This document shows positions 1 to 6,858 of a stretch of DNA of 64,000 nucleotides, in pieces. Numbering within the stretch: position 1 is the first letter of the stretch; each line of letters starts with the position of its first letter. Source of the stretch: Pseudoroseicyclus tamaricis (GTDB lineage: Bacteria; Pseudomonadota; Alphaproteobacteria; Rhodobacterales; Rhodobacteraceae); assembly GCF_012070395.1 (NCBI RefSeq), contig NZ_JAAFYS010000001.1, positions 350,001 to 414,000 on the forward strand, written 5' to 3'. The notes below the pieces were generated by a model that searched no databases, had not been told where the DNA came from, and saw nothing but the letters and a program-made list of their open reading frames with translations. A program made the position numbers and the translations under genes.

Positions 1-129
1 GGGCGGACGGGACGCCAGCGAGACGGGGCGGGCGGTGGCGCGCGTGGAGGCGCAGGTTGAAGGAGCCGCGGCGCGCGGCGCGGGGGCCGGGCGGCGGGGC
101 CGGGGGGAGAGGGCGTCGGGGCGGGTCAT
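1..129 (-). CDS. Possible 5' end of the next gene of the moxR operon
   Basis: An ATG at 129-127 follows the DUF58 stop codon after one base, and its frame stays open for 43 codons to the window edge. In related bacteria the gene after the MoxR/DUF58 pair is often a DUF4159 membrane protein. The visible residues are Pro/Arg/Ala-rich and do not show that family's usual hydrophobic start, so another start or frame may be the real one. Only position and an open frame support this entry. Confidence 0.3.
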   Translation of the reverse strand, partial: MTRPDALSPRPRRPAPAPRAAAPSTCASTRATARPVSLASRPP

Positions 130-130
130 G

Positions 131-1018
131 TCAGGCGCGCTGGTCCAGGGCCGTGTAGAGCCAGAGGAGGGCGGGGGCCGCCGGCTCCGACGTCAGGTGC
201 GTGGTGAAGAGCCAGCCGGACATGCGGGCGAGCTGCGCGAGGCGGTCCTTCCGCTCGGCGAGGCGATCGAGGTAGCGCTGGCGCAGCGCGTCGGCCTTCA
301 GCGTCTCGTGGCGGAGGGAGCCGGCGCCCGATTCGAAGATGGTGCGGCCGCGGAAGGGGAAGCTCTCCTCCTCCGGGTCGAGGATCTGCAGGAAGGCGCC
401 GCGGATGCCGCGATCCGCCGCCTGCGCGATGGCCGCCTCGAGCGGGGCCGGATCGCCGAGGAAATCGGAGAGGAAGACGGCGCGCGAGTGCGGCGGCAGC
501 CCCTCCTGCCCCGGCAGGCCGTATTCCGCGCTCTCCTCCCCCACCAAAGCGTTGGCGAGGCGGGCCAGCTGCGCCTCGCCCGGGCGGGGCGGCAGGCCGT
601 CGCCCTCCGCGGTGGAGCCGGTGAGGCCGACGCGCTCACCGCCGCGGATGAGCAGGGCGGAGAGGGCAAGGGCGAGAAGGCGGGCACGCTCCGCCTTCTG
701 GGGGATCCTGTCCGAGGAGGCGTGGCGCATCGCCGAGGAGCGGTCGACCCAGAGGGCGACGGACTGGGCGATCTGCCACTCCTTGTCCTGTACGAAGGTC
801 TGGTCCGTCTTGCCGGAGCGGCGCCAGTCGATGCGGGTGCTGGCGTCGCTCTGGTGGCTGGGCCGGTACTGCCAGAAGCTGTCGCCGAGGCCGGCCCGCC
901 GCCGGCCGTGCTGGCCGAGCGCCACCGTCGCCGCCAGCTGCTCCGCCGAGGCCAGCAGGGGCGGCAGCGGATCGGCCAGCGCCTCGGCGCGCGAGCGGAG
1001 GTCGGCGGGCGCGCTCAC
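131..1018 (-). CDS. DUF58 domain-containing protein
   Basis: This 295-residue protein belongs to the DUF58 family, which is usually encoded beside MoxR ATPases and thought to act with them in folding or activating envelope or metal-dependent proteins. The signature is near residues 50-80, where RIDWRRSG is followed by a charged KEW stretch; a VWA-like fold is expected after it (ALWVDRSSAM). No signal peptide is visible. The GTG start at 1018-1016 overlaps the moxR stop by four bases (GTGA), which indicates translational coupling. The exact substrate is unknown. Confidence 0.9.
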   Translation of the reverse strand: MSAPADLRSRAEALADPLPPLLASAEQLAATVALGQHGRRRAGLGDSFWQYRPSHQSDASTRIDWRRSGKTDQTFVQDKEWQIAQSVALWVDRSSAMRHASSDRIPQKAERARLLALALSALLIRGGERVGLTGSTAEGDGLPPRPGEAQLARLANALVGEESAEYGLPGQEGLPPHSRAVFLSDFLGDPAPLEAAIAQAADRGIRGAFLQILDPEEESFPFRGRTIFESGAGSLRHETLKADALRQRYLDRLAERKDRLAQLARMSGWLFTTHLTSEPAAPALLWLYTALDQRA

Positions 1019-2037
1019 GCGGCGCGGCCGACGCGGGTGACGTCTTCCGTCACCCGGCCGATGAGCCCATCGAGGCTCTCGCCCCGGGCACGGGCGGCGA
1101 AGCCGAGCGACATGCGGTGCTTGAGGATCGGCGGGGCGAGGCGCGCCACGTCCTCCGCCGAGGGGGCGAGGCGGCCGTTGATCAGCGCCTCGGCCCGCAC
1201 GCCCAGCATCAGCGCCTGCGCGGCGCGGGGGCCCGGGCCCCAGGAGAGCGACTGGCGGATGTAATCGGGCGCCTCGGGCTCCCCCGGGCGGCAGGCGCGG
1301 ACGAGATCGAGGATCATCTCGACGATCCCCTCGCCCACCGGCATCCGGCGCAGGAGCTGCTGCGCGTCGATCAGCTCGGCAGCGGTGAAGACCTCGTGCG
1401 TCTGCCCCTCCGCCGCGCCGGTGGTGGCGAGCAGGATGTCGGCTTCGGTCTGGCGCGTCGGGTAGGGCACGTCGATCTGCATCAGGAAGCGGTCGAGCTG
1501 CGCCTCGGGGAGCGGATACGTCCCCTCCTGCTCGATCGGGTTCTGCGTGGCGAGCACGTGGAACGGCGGGCCGAGCCGGTGGTGCTGGCCGGCGATCGTC
1601 ACCTCCCGCTCCTGCATCGCCTGAAGGAGGGCGGATTGCGTGCGGGGGGAGGCCCGGTTGATCTCGTCGGCCATCAGCAGCTGGCAGAAGACCGGGCCGG
1701 GGATGAAGCGGAAGGACCGGGCGCCGTCCGCGGCCGTCTCCAGCACCTCGGAGCCGAGGATGTCCGATGGCATCAGGTCGGGCGTGAACTGGATGCGCGA
1801 GGGGGCGAGGCCCATCACGGTCGCCAGCGTGTCCACCAGCCGGGTCTTGCCGAGACCGGGCAGGCCCACGAGCAGCGCGTGGCCGCCGCAGACGAGCGCG
1901 GCGAGCGACAGGTCCACCACCCGCTCCTGCCCGATGAAGCGGCGCGCGATAGCGGTGCGGGCCTCGCCCAGGCGGGCGCCGAGGCTCTCGATGGCGGCGA
2001 CGAGGTCTTCGCTGCCCGTCTCTTCTCGGCCCGTCAT
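1015..2037 (-). CDS. MoxR family AAA+ ATPase
   Basis: This is a 340-residue AAA_3 (MoxR) ATPase of normal family length. Walker A is GLPGLGKT at residues 58-65, Walker B with the MADEINR motif lies near residue 120, and a C-terminal AAA lid follows. MoxR proteins act as chaperone-like ATPases with VWA or DUF58 partners, and the DUF58 gene follows directly with a GTGA overlap. The ATG at 2037 has an AAGGAG Shine-Dalgarno 8 bases upstream. The gene is divergent from the DUF1285 gene across about 120 bp. Confidence 0.95.
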   Translation of the reverse strand: MTGREETGSEDLVAAIESLGARLGEARTAIARRFIGQERVVDLSLAALVCGGHALLVGLPGLGKTRLVDTLATVMGLAPSRIQFTPDLMPSDILGSEVLETAADGARSFRFIPGPVFCQLLMADEINRASPRTQSALLQAMQEREVTIAGQHHRLGPPFHVLATQNPIEQEGTYPLPEAQLDRFLMQIDVPYPTRQTEADILLATTGAAEGQTHEVFTAAELIDAQQLLRRMPVGEGIVEMILDLVRACRPGEPEAPDYIRQSLSWGPGPRAAQALMLGVRAEALINGRLAPSAEDVARLAPPILKHRMSLGFAARARGESLDGLIGRVTEDVTRVGRAA

Positions 2038-2158
2038 GTCAATTCTCCTTGGCCCTGCGCGTGACGCTGCTACCCTGCCAGCAATCGGGGGCGCTCCGCA
2101 AATCCAATGGGCAACACAAGTCAGAGAGAAGCGCGCGAACGGCGGGCGGGAGGATGAC

Positions 2159-2752
2159 GTGAGTGAGAGCGGTGTTCAGACGGGCGGCATGAGCCAGGGC
2201 GCGGCCGACAGGCTGGCCGGAGCGGCCCGCGCCGCCGGCGGGCGGGGCCTGCCGCCGGTGCACAAGTGGGATCCGCCCTTCTGCGGCGATCTCGACATGC
2301 GCATCGCCCGCGACGGCACGTGGTTCTACCTCGGCACGCCCATCGGAAGGGCGGAGCTGGTGCGGCTCTTCTCCACCATCCTGCGGAAGGACGGGGAGGA
2401 GTATTTCCTGGTCACCCCCGTGGAGAAGGTGCGCATCCGGGTCGATGACGCGCCCTTCGTGGCGGTGGATTTCGAGGCCGGGCCGGAGGGGCTGACCTTC
2501 CTCACCAATGTCGGCGACCGGGCGCTGGCGGGGCCGGAGCACGCCATCCGCGTCGAGCGCGACGAGGAGACGGGGGAGCCGGCGCCCTACATCCACATCC
2601 GCGCCGACCTCTGGGCGCTGATCGACCGCAAGAGCTTCTACCGGCTGGTGGAGATCGGCGAGCGGCAGGAGGTGGAGGGCGTGCGCTGGTTCGGGCTCGG
2701 CTCGGCCGGCAAGTTCTTTCCGATCATCGAGGCGGCGGAACTAGATGTTTGA
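2159..2752 (+). CDS. DUF1285 domain-containing protein
   Basis: The protein has 197 residues from a GTG start at 2159, which has GGGAGG five bases upstream; an in-frame ATG at 2189 has no such site. The conserved body contains CGDLDMRIARDGTWFY, then GTPIGRAELVRLFSTIL, and ends with GSAGKFFPI, all typical of DUF1285. The function of the family is unknown. It commonly sits next to the MoxR/DUF58 cluster, as here in divergent orientation, which suggests a linked role. Confidence 0.88.
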   Translation: MSESGVQTGGMSQGAADRLAGAARAAGGRGLPPVHKWDPPFCGDLDMRIARDGTWFYLGTPIGRAELVRLFSTILRKDGEEYFLVTPVEKVRIRVDDAPFVAVDFEAGPEGLTFLTNVGDRALAGPEHAIRVERDEETGEPAPYIHIRADLWALIDRKSFYRLVEIGERQEVEGVRWFGLGSAGKFFPIIEAAELDV

Positions 2753-2873
2753 TCTTGCGTTGCTTCTTCGGCAATAGGGCGGGGTGAAACGGCCGTTTCG
2801 TCGGCCGAAATGACGTGGCGTCGTAGGGGGTACATCTGATGAGATCGCAATCGGCCGCCGGGGGCCGGGCCTG

Positions 2874-3635
2874 ATGCCTCGTTTCGCCGCCTGCCTCGCC
2901 TCCCTCTGGCCCGGCCTGTCGCTGACAGAGGCGGCGGGCCGTGCCGCCGATGCCGGATTCGATGCCGTCGAGGTGACCGACCCCTATTCCGCCCCCATCC
3001 CGGAGCTTGCGGAGGAGCTGCGGCTGAGGGGCCTCGCCGTCAGCGCCATCGCCTGCCCGCCGCCGAACTACACCGGCGGCCAGCGCGGCTTCGCCGCCGT
3101 GCCAGGGCTGGAGGTGCGCTTCAAGGGAGACCTGCGCCGGGCGCTGCGCTACGTGAAGGCGCTGGGCGCGCAGAACCTGATCCTCATGGCCGGAGAGGCG
3201 GAGGGGGAGGCGGCGCGCCAGACGTTGCTCGCCAACCTCGCCCACGCGCGGGAGCAGCCGACGGGCACCCGCCTGCTGATCCGCCCCGTCTCTCCCCGCC
3301 GGCATCCGGGCGCCATGCTCGGCGACCTCGGCCTCGCGGAGGAGGTGGTGCGGCAGGTGGGCCCCGAGAAGCTGGGGCTCGTCTTTGACGCATGGCACAT
3401 CCACGAGATGACGGGCGACGTGGCGGGGACATGGGCACGCCTCCACCCGCTCGTCGGCCACGTGCAGGTGGCCGGCTATCCCGGCGGCCACGAGCCGGCC
3501 GGCGGCGAGATCGACTACCCGGCCTTCTTCGCCCAGATGGACGAGAGCGGCTACAAGGGCTGGGTCACGGGCAACTATCGCCCCGGCGGTACGGTCGAAG
3601 CCGGGCTCGGCTGGCGGGCTGCCCGGGGGGGATGA
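2874..3635 (+). CDS. Hydroxypyruvate-isomerase-like TIM-barrel protein lacking catalytic glutamates
   Basis: The 253-residue sequence aligns by eye along its length with hydroxypyruvate isomerase and YgbM-type sugar isomerases (about 258 aa): RFAACLASLW at the start, FDAWHIHEM near 171-179, GHVQVAGYPGGHEP at 195-208 and EAGLGW near the end. Two of the four usual metal or catalytic ligands are present (Asp172 in FDAWH, Gln198 in HVQVA). The two catalytic glutamates are not: the usual LLIEP reads LLIRP (Arg137), and the usual GCEY reads TGNY (Asn234). The fold is well supported, but the isomerase reaction is doubtful; a changed activity or a binding role is possible. The gene stands alone. Confidence 0.85.
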   Translation: MPRFAACLASLWPGLSLTEAAGRAADAGFDAVEVTDPYSAPIPELAEELRLRGLAVSAIACPPPNYTGGQRGFAAVPGLEVRFKGDLRRALRYVKALGAQNLILMAGEAEGEAARQTLLANLAHAREQPTGTRLLIRPVSPRRHPGAMLGDLGLAEEVVRQVGPEKLGLVFDAWHIHEMTGDVAGTWARLHPLVGHVQVAGYPGGHEPAGGEIDYPAFFAQMDESGYKGWVTGNYRPGGTVEAGLGWRAARGG

Positions 3636-3734
3636 GCGGCGGCGCCGTCGCAGTCTGACCGGTGTCTGCCCGCAACCATGCAGGGATCGATGCCGTGTTT
3701 GCTGCCAGATCTCTCCGTCCCAATCTTGGCGCAA

Positions 3735-3905
3735 CGGCTGCAGGCGCAGGGCGAGTGCCTGCCCGTGGGGTGGCGCTCGGACATTCCCGCTGAGCGCTTA
3801 ATGCCAGCCAGACCCCTCACCGACCTGAGCGACGCACCCAGCCCCACCAGAGCGCCAGCCCGTGGGGACGGGCAGGCGCTCGCCCTGCGCCTTTGGCGCG
3901 TACCG
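3735..3905. repeat. Composite palindromic element, copy 1 (type a)
   Basis: The 336-bp space between two convergent genes holds a large inverted repeat. Its arms at 3742-3765 and 3869-3892 are 24 bp each and complementary at 23 of 24 positions; the arm contains GGCGCAGGGCGAG and CCTGCCCG. Between them is a core with a TTAATGCCAGCCAGACC segment also found at five other loci. The right arm continues into CTTTGGCGCG. No gene is visible here; short ORFs across it are products of the repeat. Confidence 0.75.
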
Positions 3906-3971
3906 GGCGGGGGCACCGCTCGGGCGGGGTGACCCAGGGGCGCTGATAGCGGGGCTTTGCTCCGCCCCCCC

Positions 3972-6038
3972 TCACTCGCTCAGCGCCTGCGCCAGCCGCA
4001 TGAGCTGCACAGCCTCTCCCCGATAGCCGAACGGGTCCTCGCCCCGGCTCTCCGCCGCCAGCGCGATGGCCTCGGCGTAGCCCCACTCGCCCAGCCAATC
4101 GCCGCCCGTAAGGAGCTGGCCGAAGCCGGCGATGGCCGCGGCGAAGGCGGCCTCCTGCCCGGGCTCATCGGCCCCCGCCGCGATCGGCGTCTCCAGAAGC
4201 TGCGAGGCGTCCTCCCCCGGCGCCTTCCAGCGCAGGCGCAGGAAGCCCAGCTCTCCGTCATGATCCGCAGCCTCCGGCGCCTCCGCGGCGTAGCGCAGAT
4301 CCTCCGTCAGGCGGGCGGGGGAGCCGACGGCGGTGATCTCGTAGAGCGCCGTCACCTGGTGGCCGGCGCCGAGCTCGCCGGCATCCACCCGGTCATTGGC
4401 GAAATCCTCGCGGGCCAGCGCCCGCGTCTCGTAGCCGATGAGGCGGTACTCGGCGATCTCCGCCGGGTTCCACTCCACCTGCACCTTCACGTCGCCGGCG
4501 ATGGGGAAGAGCGCGCCGGTGAGCTGATCCACCAGCACCTTGCGCGCCTCGGAGAGCGTGTCGATGTAGGCCGCCTGCCCGTTGCCGCTCTGCGCCAGCG
4601 CCTGCATCGCCGCATCGTCGAGGTTGCCGCGCCCGAAGCCGAGGACGGAGAGGTAGGTGCCGCTGTCGCGGTTGCCGGCGATGTACTCCTCCAGCGCGCC
4701 GGGATCGGAGAGGCCGACGTTGAAGTCGCCATCCGTCGCCAGCAGCACCCGGGAGACCTCGCCCTCGCCGCCCATCTCCTCCGCCAACCGGTAGGCCGCC
4801 TCCAGCCCGCCCTGCCCGTTGGTGGACCCGCCGGCGCCGAGGCCCTCCAGCGCCGCGAGAATCGTCTCGCGATCGCCCGCCGCGGTCGGCGGCAGGGCAA
4901 CCCCGGCGGTGCCGGCGTAGGAGACGATGGCCACCTGATCCTCCGCCCGGAGCTGGGGGAGCATCAGGCGGAGGCTCTGCTGCAGGAGCGGCAGCTTGTC
5001 CGGCGCCGCCATCGAGCCGGAGGTATCGACGAGGAAGACGAGGTTGAGCGGCGGGCGATCCGCGACGGCGGGCATCTCGCCCTGCAGGGCGATGCGCACT
5101 AGCTGCGTGCCGGCGTTCCACGGCGTCTCGAAGACGTCGATGGTGGGGCGGAACGGCGCCTCGCCGGCCTCGGGGGCCGGGAGGTCGTAGGGGAAGTAGT
5201 TGATCATCTCCTCGATGCGCACCGCCTCTTCCGGCGGCAGCTGCCCGTTCATGATGGAAGAGCGGATGACCGACCACGAGGCGGTGTCGACGTCGATGGA
5301 GAAGGTGGAGACCGGCTCCTCCGCCGTCACCTTCAGCGCGGTCTGGGGCGCATTGGCGAAGGCCTCCGTGTCCGCCTGCGGCAGGGGCGCCGGCTCGGTG
5401 AAGGAGGGGGCCATCTCCGCCATCGGCGCGGGGGCGGGCGCCGTGAGCATCGCGTCGCCGGCCGAGCGGGAGAGGGCATGAGGGGCGAAGCCCTCCCCCT
5501 CCGCCGGGGCGGGGGCCATGCGGGTCTGCGCCTCGGGGGCGGGGGGCGCCATGCGCGGGGCGGCTTCGGGAGCGTCGCCCGCGGGGGCGCTTTCCTCGAC
5601 GGCCGGCTGGTCGTAGCCCCAGAGCTCGACCTCCATGTCCTGCCAGTCGCCGGCGGGTTCGATGCGGGCGGCATCGCCCTCGCCCTGCACGGCCGGCTGG
5701 GGCGCGGAGCCGCCCTTGAGGCCGGGGGCGCGCTGGAAGAGCTCCTCCCCCGCGGGGCTGACGAGGACGAGGCCGCAGGCGACGACGGCGGTGGTCAGGC
5801 CGAGGCCGGCCTTGCTGGTGAGAGCATCGAGCATCCGTTTCACTCCTCTGAACGGGCCCCCGGCGGGGCGATCAGGGGTGAGACGGGCGCCGCCGCGCGA
5901 ATCTTGGAGCGCGGCGAAATTTTCCCTCGCGAGGCGCAGGTCCGCCGCCTTCTTCCCCGCATCGGGGGCGGGCGTGGCGGCGCGTGCCGCGCGGCGCAGC
6001 TCGTCCATGTCGAAGAGGTCGTCATCGCCGGATGTCAT
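3972..6038 (-). CDS. YfbK-type von Willebrand factor A protein with N-terminal membrane anchor
   Basis: The 688-residue protein has an acidic and helical N-terminal segment (1-70), one membrane helix at about 78-95, a low-complexity Pro/Ala/Met-rich linker, then the vWF_A N-terminal region (FSIDVDTASWSVIRSS), a VWA domain with an intact MIDAS motif DTSGS near residue 336, and a DUF3520 C-terminus. The ATG at 6038 overlaps the sigma-factor stop by four bases (ATGA). The coupling suggests, without proving, that the cytoplasmic N-terminus influences the adjacent ECF sigma factor while the VWA part lies in the periplasm. A longer upstream reading of the frame overlaps the sigma gene and is unlikely. 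Confidence 0.92.
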   Translation of the reverse strand: MTSGDDDLFDMDELRRAARAATPAPDAGKKAADLRLARENFAALQDSRGGARLTPDRPAGGPFRGVKRMLDALTSKAGLGLTTAVVACGLVLVSPAGEELFQRAPGLKGGSAPQPAVQGEGDAARIEPAGDWQDMEVELWGYDQPAVEESAPAGDAPEAAPRMAPPAPEAQTRMAPAPAEGEGFAPHALSRSAGDAMLTAPAPAPMAEMAPSFTEPAPLPQADTEAFANAPQTALKVTAEEPVSTFSIDVDTASWSVIRSSIMNGQLPPEEAVRIEEMINYFPYDLPAPEAGEAPFRPTIDVFETPWNAGTQLVRIALQGEMPAVADRPPLNLVFLVDTSGSMAAPDKLPLLQQSLRLMLPQLRAEDQVAIVSYAGTAGVALPPTAAGDRETILAALEGLGAGGSTNGQGGLEAAYRLAEEMGGEGEVSRVLLATDGDFNVGLSDPGALEEYIAGNRDSGTYLSVLGFGRGNLDDAAMQALAQSGNGQAAYIDTLSEARKVLVDQLTGALFPIAGDVKVQVEWNPAEIAEYRLIGYETRALAREDFANDRVDAGELGAGHQVTALYEITAVGSPARLTEDLRYAAEAPEAADHDGELGFLRLRWKAPGEDASQLLETPIAAGADEPGQEAAFAAAIAGFGQLLTGGDWLGEWGYAEAIALAAESRGEDPFGYRGEAVQLMRLAQALSE

Positions 6039-6577
6039 GCGCTCTCCTCTTCTGCCCGCATGGCGCGCAGGCGCTTCTTGGCCTCGCTGACGCGCCACGA
6101 GATCGTTCCCTCGCTGACGCCGAGCACGGCGCCCGCCTCGGCATGGCTCACCTCGTCGAGCACCAGCGCCAACGTGTCCCGCAGATCGTCCGGCAGGCGG
6201 GTCATGGCGGCGAGCAGCCACTCGCCCCGTGCCTTCGCCTCGGCCATCTCGTCCTGCCGGGCCCGCTCCCAGTCGCCCCAGCCATCCGCCGCCTTGGCCC
6301 GCGCGCCCTGCCGGCGCCGCCGGTCATGGGCGGCGTTCACCGCCACCCGGTAGAGCCAGGTGGAAAAGCGCGACTCGCCGCGAAAGCGGGAGAGCTTGGC
6401 GGGCAGGGCTGCGCAGATGTCCTGCGTCAGGTCCTCCGCCTCGGCGCGGGCACCGGTGAGGCGGAAAGCGAGGGCGAAGAGACGGTCGTAATGACGGGCG
6501 AGCAGCGTGGCGAAGGCTTCCCCGTCGCCCGCCGCCGCCAGCCCAGCAAGGGTCTCGTCGCCGCGTTCCATCAGCAT
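6035..6577 (-). CDS. ECF-type RNA polymerase sigma factor
   Basis: This 180-residue sigma-70 protein has only regions 2 and 4, as ECF sigma factors do. Region 2 runs from HYDRLFALAFRL to STWLYRVAVNAAHDRRRR and includes EAEDLTQDI; region 4 runs from MTRLPDDLRDTLAL through the helix-turn-helix AEAGAVLGVSEGTISWRV. Start choice among GTG 6580, ATG 6577 and ATG 6571 is uncertain because none has a clear ribosome site. No classical zinc-type anti-sigma gene follows; the coupled downstream gene is the membrane-anchored VWA protein. Confidence 0.9.
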   Translation of the reverse strand: MLMERGDETLAGLAAAGDGEAFATLLARHYDRLFALAFRLTGARAEAEDLTQDICAALPAKLSRFRGESRFSTWLYRVAVNAAHDRRRRQGARAKAADGWGDWERARQDEMAEAKARGEWLLAAMTRLPDDLRDTLALVLDEVSHAEAGAVLGVSEGTISWRVSEAKKRLRAMRAEEESA

Positions 6578-6654
6578 CACGGATGGTTGGACGCGGGCCG
6601 GCGGTCAATCCTTGGCGGTGGGGCGAAAAAATTCCGGATCAGATCACATCCAAC

Positions 6655-6725
6655 GCCGCGCCCGCCGGGACGGGCAAGCGCTCGCGCGGCGCCTTCGGCT
6701 TGAGTCCGGGCAGGTCAGCGCCTCG
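6655..6725. repeat. Partial copy of the composite palindromic element (type b arm)
   Basis: This stretch matches the right arm of the dispersed element at 9470-9520: GCCGGGACGGGC, then GCGCTCGCGCGGCGCC and a GGCTTGA segment. The core and left arm are absent. It lies upstream of the ECF sigma gene and downstream of the PHP-hydrolase gene, so it may be a remnant. The rest of 6578-6801 shows no gene. Confidence 0.6.
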
Positions 6726-6801
6726 ATCCGGAGTCCGCGTCGTCCCGCGAACCTGACCGACACGCTCTGAACAAGCCACCACAGACCTTGCCGCCCAGAC
6801 G

Positions 6802-6833
6802 AAAACCGGGCCGCGGATTGGTCCGCGGCCCGG
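6802..6833 (-). terminator. Rho-independent terminator of the PHP-hydrolase gene
   Basis: On the minus strand a perfect 12-bp stem (CCGGGCCGCGGA pairing with 6822-6833) with a 4-base loop is followed by TTTT. It starts 25 bp after the stop codon of the minus-strand gene ending at 6859. Confidence 0.85.
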
Positions 6834-6858
6834 CAAGCTCTCAGTCATGAGCGACGGC

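Noticed and set aside
2786-2810. GAAACGGCCGTTTC palindrome between the DUF1285 and isomerase-like genes
   Set aside because: It is a single short palindrome with no T-tract and no other copy noticed in the window, so chance is likely in such GC-rich DNA.
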